Source of the DNA: Moringa oleifera
Lineage: Eukaryota > Streptophyta > Magnoliopsida > Brassicales > Moringaceae
Assembly: GCA_021397835.1 (NCBI GenBank)
Contig: JAJFZO010000344.1
Coordinates: 6,820,001 to 6,884,000, forward strand
Length of the DNA: 64,000 bases
Direction of reading: 5' to 3'
The notes beneath the pieces were generated by a model that saw nothing but the letters and a program-made list of their open reading frames with translations, was not told where the DNA came from and did not search any database. Numbering within the stretch: position 1 is the stretch's first letter; the number at the start of each line of letters is the position of its first letter. The position numbers were made by a program, and so were the translations under genes. Below are positions 38,474 to 51,504 of the stretch, one piece after another.

Positions 38474-41400
38474 TCAACTGGCTGGTTCATATCTGCAGAC
38501 ACAGTCATATATGCATCCTTTGATTAACTTTTCTGCCAATCTCTGATTCTTCACCATTGCAAGCTGCAAGTTATCATGCCGAAAGAAGTTCCAGAAGTCT
38601 ATCATAACTGACTCAAATGTTAACCGAGGACAGAATTTGGAAACATAGAGAGGCAGAGGATCATACCTTCAAAACGTCGCATTTAAACCGGGCATTGAAG
38701 TTAGTGTGAAGAGCTCTCCCCATCCCTTCCAGGATAATCTGCAAAGTGAACATTATGTTATCTAATTACAGTGACACGCTTCTCTCTCCTTTTCTACTTG
38801 GTTTTATCTTTGAGACAGTTTGTTTTCAAAACAAGAGAAGGAAATGTAATGAAAAGAAAACAGAAGACCAAAAAAAGAAGTGTCCATGAGGCTTCAAAAC
38901 TATTCTTTACAACAATGTGATTAGAGGCAGTGTCATACCAAATCAGCATCTTTTGCAGCTGCAGCTAGCTCAGAGCTAACCTGCCTCAAGTCTATGCATG
39001 GACTCCCACAACCATTCTCAACAACCATCAAAGGAACTGAAGATGAACTTCCTTTGGAGCCATCCGAGGGGTTTACCATTGCATCCACAAGTAGGCCTCC
39101 TGCTTCAGCAGCTCTGCGAAGGATGTCACAATGCTGCACAGGAAGAAACACTTAAGTCTGTCCAAAATACAATAGCACAAGAACGAGAGTTTGAGCAATT
39201 AGATTATGAGTGTATTACGTTTCTTCTTAAAGTATCAAATGGATTCTTTCATGATGTATGCATAGTTACAAGCATTGATTAAGAAAGGACAAAGCATGAT
39301 ATTTAGACAAACCTTAGCAGCCTCGGCTACAATATCAGGAAGCTCCATTGCAGTAACATCATTTAGTGCAGGAAGGGAGTTTGCAACCAATACAACCTAC
39401 AAACCGATATAATTGCAAGGTGTTCCAACACATTTAATTGGTTAGGAGATGTTGAAAGAACGACACATGATGGAAACACTGGTATTAGATTACTGCTTAA
39501 GGCTTATGAAAGCTACAGCCACAAGCTTCTGAAAACATGATTAATTTTATTTTTTTTAAATAACTAGTGAGACTTGAATTAGGGCAAACAATAATTACAT
39601 AAAATTACAGCAGACATGGGTGCTTATATGTTTCCATGTTGCTAATGGTCCACTTCATTGTCTGGAGAACTCATAAGCTTAATCAGTAAAAGTTGTCACA
39701 ATCATTAAAGGGAAGAAACATACCTCAGTTCCACGTCGCAGGAGTTCTCGAGCGAGGGGAAGCATTCCTAGAACAACATCTGCACCTGCATTGTCCACGA
39801 ATAGTAAAGCTCTCTTATGTGGATGAGGCTTCTTGTCCCCAGATCCTAACATTCTCTCTTTAAATATATCAAAATCATCAACCTACATGGCAAAATCAAA
39901 AGCCTTCTTGCTCAGAATAATGTATCAAATACATAATTATAATTGATGTGCAATGATGATCAATTCATATCCACAGAAAGTGTCAATTTCATCTCTACTT
40001 ACCCGCCAAGGCCTCTGCATTTTGTTGCGACTCATTCTATAAATTTCTATAATTGTTCCCTTATGATAGAGATCCACGCATGCACGAGCCCCCCAGTCAA
40101 ATATGTTTGCAGCTAGAACACCCTCAATAAGGGTAAGCAATCTTGACTCCTGCAAATTAGAAGGGTATCAAATAGCATAGGGTCGCAAAGGTGTCTACTT
40201 GCAGCTGTGGGGCTTACAGGCACCAAATGATGCAGACCACCACATCAATCAGAGACAATTAAACCATAAATCCATCCAACCTCGGAGTTACTATTCCCTT
40301 TACCTAAGTGATCCTTTTTACCTACAATTATGATGGCCATCTATGACATTTAAGTAAAGTTAGATGAAAATTACACAATATTTCCATACTACACCAACTT
40401 GCTGTCCCATTTTGTTAAGCAAGGTGAAGGAAACAAGTTCAAACCAAGAATCACACATACCTCACTCATACCATCGAGCTCTGCCAACAGGTCTGGTAAA
40501 ACAGCAAGTGATGCCTCGTTTTCCCTGCCATGTACAGGGACGAAGGAAGAGGGAGAAGGGACGGTTAAGAAGAGGCCAACAAAGTAAGATAGTTGGTTTC
40601 ATATATTTCCATCTTGAGATTGAAAAAGAAATTTGAGAATCCACATTCATACAAGAATTAAGTCCAAACATTGATTGAGAAAAAATCAGTTACCTCTGTT
40701 TTATGCTTCTGTAGGCATCAACAAATTGAAACTCCCTCAAACACTCTTCTCTTAGCTCCAGAAGATTGGCCAAACCTAACTTTCCATATGCTGCTGGCTC
40801 CTCCATCAATCTATTCAGAAGGCAGGAAGTTGTTATGTGGAAAAAGAAAAAGTACATAACTGCAAAGATACTTTCAGACAAACAGAAATTTCAGCAACAA
40901 GGAACAATGGTCAGAAAATTCTTGCATGAATGTCCACAACCACCATAGACTTGGCAGTTCAGAAGCTTATGTTGGCAGGCACTATGGAGTGTACGAGCAT
41001 CCAGCTTTAGAAACTAATCAAATTTAGATACCAGCCCAAGTTACATTTTCTTGAGCAAAAGAAAATTTGTTAGGAGCAAAGATGGTTTTCCTTTTGTATT
41101 TCTCCAAGGATTCGAGTCAAAATGTTACGCTAGCATGGCTACAGCAACCTCTTTGAACTAATGATTCAAAGACTGAAAGATGCTCCAAATTGGTCTACTA
41201 GAAGCAGTACATATGGAAAAGTAGCGACTAAAACAGGACAATTAGTTGGTGGCAAAAATACTAAGGGATGACCGGGTTCTGGGGCCAGCGCAAGCACAGA
41301 TTAGAGATTGGACAGATACCACCAGAAGGAATGAGGAAATGAGATAACTACAGAAGTTGGAGACTTTTCTAAACCACAGCCTAAATGTGAAAAGCCCAAC

Positions 41401-44400
41401 TGCTGTGGTTCAACCAGTAGGTCAACCACTTGAGTCTCCCTATCAGATTCTTTTCAAGTGAAAAAGATGCAGCCTGATTATCCTAAAAATTCTGGTCGTT
41501 CTTTAGAAGCACCTTTGACTTAATCTTCATAAATAGAAAAGAAAGTGAACTCAGTTCAGTAGTGGTATTGCACAATCCAAGCAAGTATGTTAGGTTTCAC
41601 CAACCCTCAATCAACTAATTCTTTGAAGTTCAAAAACTCAATATCAACTTAAAGGCTATAATTTAAGAGATTAAGCAACCTTGCCAAGTGAGCAGAAAAG
41701 GCACGGGCAAAAGCATCACCTCGCCTTTTGGCATCGTCAGTTCCACCTTCACTTGCCACTGCCTGCGTTTTTTCCAATTTAAACTCCCAACATAATAAAG
41801 TTGTTACTAAGAACTATCAAATTTCCATTTTATTGCCAACCACAAAGAAAAATGAGAAAGCAATCACTTCATAAGACAACCAAAATTCTTAATTGTCATC
41901 AAAATGTCCACAAATCCAAGAACAAGGTTTGTAGGGTGGCCCAGGTATGAATGCGATGAGTGAGTGAGTGAGTGAGAGAGAGAGAAAAAGACTGTAATGT
42001 TTTCATGTTATTCTTTCGTATTTACCTTATCAACAAGGTCTGGCAAATGTTCTGACAACACAGTGAACCAATATCTGCAGTACCACGCACATTTTTAATA
42101 CAATTAGCTTGTAACCATAATTATTTAATTCTGCAAAATGAATTTTCTGGAATTCGAATATAAGCAGTACGTTTATAACACTTACTCTAGCTCACAGTGA
42201 TCTGAGAGGTCAATAGTGTTAGGCTCATATCTGTAGGCAAGAAAGTTGATAGAGTGTTATAAGAATAATAAAAAGATGTAAAAAGCACCAATATCATGTA
42301 CAGAGGTTTTGGTATATACAAAATAATACCTAATCATTACTTGCATCAAGCATGTTTCTTTTTATCATATCAAATTTAACAACAAAAGTGTACCAAATAG
42401 CAACCAACTTTTAAGTTGAGAAAAGACGTACATAAATTGGATTCAAATCAATTCCAACCTATCATCTGAAACCCATTGAAAAAGAAAGTGTTGCAAAGTA
42501 TACATCTGAGCTAATTCTATTGATTTATTCACCTTTCAGCTGCAAATAAACCAAGTTCATTGAGAAACTACATTATTACTAAAGAGACAACAGTAATATG
42601 AATAAGTGACTTGAAATGGACATAACAACAAGAAGGACGAACAAGTCTCCCATGACAACAGAACTGGTTTGGTCACTTTCGGCCTAGTATGCCAAATGCT
42701 AATCCGAAATCAAATAAAGCTATTTAAAAGTAACATAAATTATGTGTTTGGCGAAATTATTATACAAAATTATTTTAAAAGAGTGATAGGAAACATCCAT
42801 ATGCAACTTCACATACATTTTTGCGTCTGCCAGCAATGGAAACACCTCCAAAGTGGGTACAAGATGGAGCACCCCAACATTTAAAGCACTTGCATCAGAC
42901 CGTAGAGTACCACCTTTGGATGAGGGAACTTCAAAGCCCCCAAGTCCTGTGGTTCCAGGGGGAGCCATTGGTACAGGAGCAGTAATCTCAGTTCCCTTCA
43001 GCACAAACTTTTCCATCCATGAAATCTGCTTTTACATAGACATGAATTGAACAATTTTCAATTGGAAAACAGAAAAGGTCAACAACGACGTCCCTGCAAG
43101 GGTTATGATGCAAAGAACAAAAGGCACAAGACATAAGACCAGAATCTTCCCCTGCTAGTCTGACGTATCATCCAAAGATTCACCGCCTTGTTGAAACAAA
43201 ATAACGTGGGATAGTTTTTGAAAATGAAAAAGAAGCAATATTTGCTTAATTCAGCACAATCCTTTTATGTGAGGTTTGAAATCAAGTGCATGCTTATTAA
43301 TATAAAGCAACAACAACTGCCTGCCAAAAAAAAATATATAGAGCACCAAAATTTTCTCGGGTGGGGGAAAGCTTAATTTGGCTGAATGGTACGGCTCGAT
43401 AAACTCTTTTACATGCCTCTAATAACCCTACTCATATGCCTTACAGACTTAATAACCAGTAACTAACCATTTATACAAAAGACTACTTTGCATGACCAAG
43501 AGTTAAATTGTTTGGAACTTTAATTATGCCCTCTAGAAAAAAATTTGAATATTATTTCAACTTAAAACTCCAACAAGGCATTCTTGTATCAATGTTTTTG
43601 CCTCTGATAACTCCACCTTCAGAGCAATAAATTTAGCTCTGACAGAATTTATGCCTGTCTACTTGTTTCAAGAATCTCTTTTTTAAAGATGCATAATAGG
43701 TGGTGGGTCATGATATTATCCTAAAGAATCATCAGCGTGAGATTTCTACTCCAACTTTTGTTCACTTCATACGAACAACAGGAAAAGATGTAATATTTAT
43801 AAAAAACCAAAAAAGGATGCAATGAATTATGCAACATTCTATCTGTCATTTATAGCATGGCCAAAACAGAATCTGGATCACTTCATTACTTGAAGCAAAG
43901 GAATGGCATCCATTTTATATTACATATGTCTTTGAGATTTGAGATTTCACTAACTAAAAGGCCATACAGATTATTCTATTTATTTCTATTGTGCTTTCAT
44001 TCTAGAAGCTGGTTAAAAATAAGAAACTAGACAATGGCAGGAATATGCACCCAATAGCAAATCTACATTCATCGAATATTCTGCAAGCTCTTGGCAAGTC
44101 CAATTCAAGTAGAAGTCTAGAATTCCCAGTTTCAGTAAAGATAAGATAATATCACATACTAGGCCAAATAAAAGCAAGTACAGGAATCAGAAGATAGATT
44201 TTTACTTTAAATTAATGAAGCAGCAAAATTTAAAAGTAAAAACAAAGGGAATCCAGAAGTCCCCAATTGATAAAAGTTCACCTCCAAGAGTATTATTTAC
44301 AAATATTTGCTAAATCATTATTTTATTAACCTTTTTTTATCAGAATAAGATATATATTTATATTATATATAGACAGAGCACTAAGGGGGTAATTTTACTA

Positions 44401-47400
44401 AACTATCCCATGAGTTCTAAAAACCCAATAGAGTTTGCAGTAACTTGTATTCTATGAGCACCACCACAAGGAGGGATATTGACATTCTCCCCAAAGAAGA
44501 TGCTAAATGTGTATCGGCTGGAATAAATTGGACCAGTAAAAATTGATCCAATCTCTTAATAGCGGCTTGCTATGACCAAATCATTTAGAGCTAATTTGGG
44601 GAGTCACCATTGGAAGGTAAATTACAGAAACAAATTTTTAAAAGGCTTTCTATCCCAGTTAATGGGATTCAGGAACATGCAACTTAACAAAATACAAAAT
44701 CCAATAATATCTAGAGGATGTGCAGGAAATCAAAGATTAGGATAATCTAATTAAACTTGCCTTCTCATTTAAATCACTGAGCGGTGGTCCATGAATATGT
44801 CCTCCTGTATATGGTGCAACCATTGGGAACCTTTCAACTAAATGATGGACCATCAAGTCATCTAGACCGTGCTTTTCATAGCTCATGAATGCACCTAAAG
44901 CTCCCAGAAATCCTTCATGTCGCAAGAACATGGCTTGTGCCTCTCCCTTTGACCTAAATAACAATTGTGTCACTTTTGCAAACTCAGAGAAAATAAAGAA
45001 TATTAGAATCTAAAGTTAAGTAAGGTTCAGCATCACTTTTTATTAGGGGAAATAGTAATCTATATTGGTGAAGACAATCATACCAGAACTGAACAGCAAA
45101 AGAGATTGTGTCCATGGTATAAGCATGACCTCTTATAAAAAATCCTCCAAAAAATATTCGCTTAAGCCCAAATCGCAGGGCATTCAAGTAAGAGATCTAC
45201 AGAAAAAACAGTCAAATTCAAATAAACAATGAGATACCAAATACGATGACAATGGACAAGGAGACCACTTTCTTCAGAAAACAATATTTACATTGTTGGA
45301 TGGAGAACCTTAGAATTGCAAAAAACATAATCACGAGAAAGATCTGACTAAATATCTCAAAGTATGTCCTTGAGAATGGAACCAACATTCAGCCAAGTGG
45401 ACTTCTTTATTGAGAATCATAAGTAAGCAAGAAGACTGAATTGAAAGAAGGCTGAGAAAAGTCATTCATGGCGAATAACCTCATAATATACTCCAAACTT
45501 AATGATGAAAAAGTTTAAATTTTGTCCACCAAAATCCAATGAATTCCAACACCTGAAGCCATGTTCTACATTAAAATGGTAAAAGTTGACATTTTGGCCC
45601 CAACTTTGTGGAAGAAAACAATATAAAAACGTGCATGGACATGGAGTTCGAGGAGAAGGAGATATGGAGAGCTTTACAGGATTGTGATGAGGATAAGGCC
45701 TCTAGCCCAAATGGGTTTTTTCCATGGCATTTTTGAAGGCGAATTGGGAAATCATGATAGAGGATGTAGTAAAAGTGTTCGAGAAATTTCATAGAAATGG
45801 GAGATTTGTAAGGTCCCTTAATTCTACTTTCATTGTTTTAATCCCTATATAGCCGTATAAGTTTAGTAGAGTGTGTATATAAATTAATCTTTAAAGTTTT
45901 AGCAAAGAGATTAAGAATGGTGGTGGAGGAGGTGATAAGTGAAAAAATCAAAATGCGTTTGTTAAAGGGAGGCAAATCCTTGATGCCGCAATCGTTGCGA
46001 ATGAAGTGGTAGACAGCCAAATGAAAGCTGGGAGGAAAGAAATCATTGTTAAGTTAGATATGGAGAAAGCATATGATCATGTATCATGGGAGTTTTTAAT
46101 GTACGTGCTTAAAAAAAGTGGCATGCAGTAACAAGTGGTACAACTATTTCATTTGTAGTATCGGTGAATGAATGTCCAACCGGCTTTTTCAAGTCATCTA
46201 AGGGCCTAAGATAAGAGAACCCATTTTATCACCCTTGCTATTTATTCTTGTAATGGAGGCATTAGATAGGCTACTGTCCAGGGGATTACTGGAGGGCTTT
46301 TGGGCAGGCAAAATAGAAAGTGAGATGGTCACACATTTTATTTGCTGATGAAACCATAATATTTTGTGGTGTCGAGGATAAACAAATAATTAATTTAAGA
46401 GGTATTCTTCTGATCTTCGAAGCTCTTTTGGGATTGAAAATTAATCTGAATAAAACGAAAATTGCAATGGTGGGGGATGGGATGGAAGTTGTCTAAGTTT
46501 TCGATGAAATATTTAGGGTAAGGAGATAACAATTTGGAATGGAAAGGTTTGGGAGGAAGTTAGCTGGGTTGAAGAAGAACTACTTATCGAAGGCAAGGAG
46601 ACCTACTCTGATTAAGTCTACACTGGCCACCCTACAGGTGTATTTTATGTCAATTTGTATAGTGCCAAGAGAGGTTGCTGGAAGGTTGGAGACTCTTCAA
46701 AAAAAGGTTCCTGTGGGGCAATATGGGAGACAACTATAAATATCATCTCGTGAGGTGGAACGTGTACACAACATATGGCTAAGGGAGGGATAGGGATAAA
46801 GGATTTAGTCTTATTCAACAAGGTTTTACTAGAAAAATGGTTGTGGAGATTCATGGTGCAGAAAGAGACTTTTTGGAGAAAAACAGTGAAAGCTAAGCAT
46901 GGGGAAATGAATGGAGGGTGGATGACGCTTGATGGGGACATGTGAGGAGGGGGGGGGAGAGGGTTGGTTTGGAAAGCTATCAAGAAAGAATAAGAGGAGT
47001 TCAAGGAGAAGGTTGAATAGAGAGGCTGGGTAAGGGTGACAAAACGTTATTTTGGCATGATAGGTGGCGTGGGGACAGATTGTTAAAAGAAATGTTTCCT
47101 ATTGTATTTTCCTTGGCTTGTGATGAAAGGGCCTAAGTAAGTGAATGCATTAGGGGAGGAGGAGACACACGAGGGGCTTGGTTTGTATAGCTGAGGAGAA
47201 ATGCTAATGATTGGAAGATTAATAATAGTGAGGGTATGTACAACAAAAGAGCATAAGAATAGCGAGGGATAAGGAGGATACAGTGGCATGGGTGACAGAT
47301 AAAGATTCATTGAAATCTTATTTTTAAATGCTCAAGAGGAGTGACGAAGACAATGAAGGCCTGAGTTTTCCTTGAAAATAGATATGGCAAGTTAAAGTCC

Positions 47401-50400
47401 CTCCCAAGGCCTTAGATAATTTGAGAAAAAAGGGAAAGATACTAATTAACCATTGCTACTTGTACAAGAAACAAAAACAATCTGTGTATCATCTGCTAAT
47501 TAGGTGTAATAGGTTTGCTCAGGTATGAGAGTCAGTACTGGGATTATTGGGGCTTCCTTGGGCAATTGCAGGGTCTATTGGAGGGAGTTAGTGGCATGGT
47601 CTGGTACTGGCGAAGGAAAGAGAAGAATAGATTGGTGAAGATGTTACCTCAACTGATTTTCTAGAGTGTGTGGCATGAAAGAAATAGAAGGGGTTTTGAC
47701 AATGTAGAAACACCAATAGCCATGCTTAGGGAGAGCTAGATTAGAGTTCTAAAATTCTGAGACTCAGGTGCTCATTTGCATATGTAAACGGTTACACCCC
47801 TTTTGTGCGAGTACATCATAATATACTTCTGTTTTTGCTATAAAAAAAATGATGCTTTAGATACAAGCATTACGGCTAAATGTACAAAACATATTTATGC
47901 TTGCTCAATCCAATGCACTCCAGGTAAATAAAAAGAAAGTAATCTAACGATAAATCAAACCACCTAATAACAAAAAGATGGGGAATCTCATGCATAAAAT
48001 TCATGGATTTTTTCTGTAATTATTATAAACACTAGTACATCAGATGGTGTCAATGACACAGTCTAAAGCATTTGCATAATCCGATGTATTATGACTATTG
48101 TACTTCTAATTGCAAAAGGAAATCAGTTAGGTATCATGATGGAATTTCAGGCTTGCAGTACTCACCTGCCCAATATTATATGAGATCATTCGCAAGAGAG
48201 AGAGAGAAATATCTTCAGGTCTGTAGTCCTCAAGCTCTTTCTTGTCAGAAATTGTCTTGCCAAAACTAGAAGCTATTGTTGATGCAGAGAGACCAATCTA
48301 CAATGATTTAAGATGGGAAGGAGTTAGTCACTATGGCATAAAGAAAATCCATATCATCCAAACCATAAATAATAATGGGCAATACTTCAAACTATAGATA
48401 CATTTTACTCTCCTTAATACTTTTAAAATATTGTAAACATAATAAATGGAGATCTAAATTAAAATGTACCTTAGAGTAATCCATGCCACCATAAATGTCC
48501 CCCACAAGCATGTCTATAGTCCTATTATCTCCTCTTTGACTCAGCTCTAGCAACTCATCAAAACTACAATATTGACATAAATAAAGTCGGTCCTTATCAG
48601 ATTCTAAAAACAGAAAATACAGAGGAAAAATATATTATTGACTAGATGAGCAGTCGACCTCTTGCATTTCGTTAAAAGCCTTCCCAAGCCCCAATAGGTA
48701 CCACCACCAACATTTGTTCCACTCACACGCTGAAATTTCCCTTCCTCATCAACCTTTCCCAAAATTAAAAGCAAAGATTATAACTTTTTGACATTTTACA
48801 TACTTACATTCAAGGACTCAGCCGCTGAAATGATGAAAGAAATGGATCTACCTTTATCATACTAACACCTGATCCGATATTAACAAGAAGATAAGGGAAC
48901 AACTCATTGGGATCTATCTGCACAAACTCTTTTTGACCCTCCATGTGTGTGAAAGCTTCATGGCGAATAGCCTACTCAAAGTACAAGAGATCTAATTTAC
49001 ATTGACAAGTACAGTAACTACATAGGAAACAATGAAATAATGAACTTAAATGCAGTCAATTCTGTCAATATGTACTTCCTACATTCCTCCACAGCCAAAA
49101 AGAGAAAAGTAAACAATTATTATACAACAACGGAAACAAACTTCGACAACAAATCAGTTATAATCTCATGGAAGATAATAAGGGTCATTCATCCCTCCAT
49201 TAAAAAAGAAAACAAAAAAAAACCACTCATTATTATTCTTCACAAACATAACATGATGAGATTAAACTAAAAAAAGTTATGCAAAATACTTGCACATACA
49301 TGATTTCAACTGATTCTTTCTTTCCAACAGAGCAAGTGCAGTCATTTAACACATGGAGCTATCTAAACAAGATTTTACTTCTTTACAACCTAATGGTTCC
49401 AAGTAATGAATTTATAACTCCTTTTATTCTTCTAGCAATCCACGTTTCTGTGGAAAGCTTGCACAGAGTAGCTTTACAAGGAAATAAAATCTGAATTGTT
49501 CTACCTTAAGCAAAAAATTCGCTCCCGCAACAAGGCAGTCCATTTCATCTTCTTTGTCAAGACTGACACCAAGCCTTTCTTTAAAGAGGTCTGCGAACTT
49601 GTATGCCCCACCACCTGTGGCCTTCTCACAAAATCATCTCATTAGTAGGAACATCTATCATAGAAGTGTACAGACAAATTGAAACAGAACTCAAAAAGGA
49701 AGTCTTAATTTTAATTGAAGTCCGTGTTCTAAAAGGCTAGATGCATAAACACAATTCGGAAACAAGAGGCAAGGAACTTATTATTGGTTCATAAATGAAA
49801 ACATTTCACCATTTATCACAGATAGGTGTATAAGTAAAAGAATAACAACAAAACTTAGAATTCTTAGGCTCAACGGATGAATCATCAAAGCAGCCTTCAT
49901 GACAAGCCAAGGATTATGGATTTACACATTGCGAAATACAAAAACAGTGAAGCAACAACACAGTCATTTATATGGTTATATTTTCACACGCGTTTAATCA
50001 TAATCCAAGAAAATAAAACCAGCTGAAAATTATTTCATATCTAGGAAAAAGCTAGAGACAGAATCAATCTCCTATCGGACAATGTTTGCCAATTTGTTGA
50101 AAATAGGATTTACAATGCTACAGAATCAACATGAAACAGCAATTACCTTAATTATAGCATTTTCATTTGGCGGGGCTTCAGAACTCCAGTGGCGGGAATC
50201 AATTCCTATCAACAATTAACAGAACAACCATAAAAATAGTGTTGTGGGCTAAACGTATCAAAAAGCATGAGTATGAGTCAATGCACGATGCAATCTCTAA
50301 TCTATAGCAACACAAGTTTCACAAAGATGGAAAGGAAACACAAAAGGAACGAAACATACCTCCATGGTGAAGCTGCTTGGAGTATATGAAGTCTAAGCAC

Positions 50401-51504
50401 TCACTGATCTTGCTGGTCTCAAACTTCACAAAATGAAGCCTCCCACCAAGAATAGGGTAGTTTCTTCTATTACCATTGGAAAGCCCCAATCTCTCCTTCA
50501 CAGTCTTCTTCCTCTTATCATTAGTTGATCGGTCCTCGTGTCTTGAAAAATACACTAATTTAATTAGAGATCCTGCCAATAAACATTGAATGGTTTTATG
50601 TTTCAGACGCACCAAGGGGGAGAGCACAATTTTAAGGAAATAAAAACACAAAATGAGAATACTAAGGGGTTTTTTTCTTTTCATTTGGGAGGGAACAGAG
50701 AGTCACCAACGAGAGCTTGCAGCACGCAACCTGTTACAAAAACATTTTAAACAAAGCATGGTGTAGCTGGTACTTAGGACAATCAAGCATTCATCAACTT
50801 CCAGAGCAGATGAAGGGTTTTCCTTTCATATTATAAGGGAGAAGGACTACTTGGGGAAGTGCTGCATATGCAGTAACCCAGAACAGTCACTTCACATTCT
50901 CAATTATTCTGCCACTCATTTGTGGACACAGGTTAAAAGAATGTTCAAGGGAAAACCACTTAAAATCCACCTGACAGTATTTAAGCTGGGCAAAAGCTGA
51001 AAAGAAAATATGCATGCAATCAGAAAAGGCTGATCACAGACACTCAGACTTCTCTTTCATCTCCATCTCACAGGGAGCCAAAGACACCGAGGAAATTCAA
51101 ACAAAATTGATCCTCGCAACAACATTCAAAATGCACAGAAAGAACAAATGTCACAAACAATTGCGAAAACACAGAAAGGAGGAATTGCCATCGAAAGCTG
51201 AATTATGAGTCATACCTCCAATATCAAGAGCCAAATGAGAGATATCATCAGATTGATTAGGTAACAGGATGGTGGGATCCCTCTCCTCAGAATTGCCTTG
51301 AATTGCAGCCTTGCTGAGGTCCAGCTGGGGCCGGGAACCTGACCGGTGAATCGAACTGCCGGGGGTTGGAGACATCTCCCTATCACCACTACCCAATGAT
51401 AATGCCTTGTCTATAGTCTGCTTTGCCTTATTGTTATCCTCAGTTTTATGTTGCTCAAATCTATGGTCAATTTCAAGAACTGGGTCTTCTCTTGGACCAG
51501 CCAT
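38474..51504 (-). CDS. PANK2: Pantothenate kinase 2 with C-terminal DUF89 phosphatase domain
   Basis: First enzyme of CoA synthesis (pantothenate + ATP to 4'-phosphopantothenate), fused to a DUF89 metal-dependent phosphatase thought to remove damaged 4'-phosphopantetheine. Exons: 51216-51504, 50360-50572, 50147-50205, 49505-49621, 48852-48971, 48659-48753, 48470-48563, 48166-48297, 45084-45196, 44761-44953, 42817-43025, 42186-42230, 42026-42074, 41680-41762, 40694-40810, 40461-40524, 40003-40149, 39724-39882, 39313-39396, 38939-39133, 38667-38738, 38474-38563. The sum is 2,739 nt, 912 residues; Arabidopsis PANK2 is about 900. Kinase marks: SHLALDIGG (near residue 92), [12 protein letters not shown] and [17 protein letters not shown]89 marks: FVDNAGAD with Asp743, Asn744 and Asp748, and [11 protein letters not shown]. 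All borders are GT-AG except intron 10, which has a GC donor. Phase holds throughout and no stop interrupts the model, so the gene looks intact despite a LINE in intron 8. An in-frame upstream ATG at 51552 exists; MAGPRED at 51504 fits the family. Confidence 0.96.
44759..44760 (-). other. GC-type 5' splice site of PANK2 intron 10
   Basis: On the coding strand exon 10 ends ...GAGAAG and the intron begins GCAAGT. Reading through would replace the expected next codons, and exon 11 resumes ISWMEKF in frame with a CAG acceptor. AAG/GCAAGT is the strong consensus for the rare GC-AG intron class. No alternative GT nearby keeps the frame. Confidence 0.85.
45600..47850 (+). mobile_element. 5'-truncated LINE in PANK2 intron 8
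   Basis: Read on the + strand, antisense to PANK2. It begins inside reverse transcriptase ([20 protein letters not shown]; the normal form is KAPGPDGF). It continues through [19 protein letters not shown] and [15 protein letters not shown] blocks to a frame-shifted catalytic box near 46,340 reading FADE. It then passes through [17 protein letters not shown] at 46,580 and a zinc-binding region near 47,450-47,510 to an [17 protein letters not shown] block and a 3' UTR ending in a short A run at 47,841. No endonuclease or ORF1 is present. Stops and indels make it inactive. Protein blocks and 3' end match the LINE at 13.4-17.2 kb. Confidence 0.85.
50857..50965 (+). pseudogene. Possible LINE zinc-binding fragment in PANK2 intron 1
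   Basis: The + strand reads [20 protein letters not shown] then [12 protein letters not shown] without a stop. The spacing C-x2-C followed by H and then LW resembles the zinc-binding segment after reverse transcriptase in plant LINEs, for example CYLCKEAEKTVNHLLLGC in the LINE at 13.4 kb. It is only about 110 bp, so chance similarity is possible. Confidence 0.35.
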
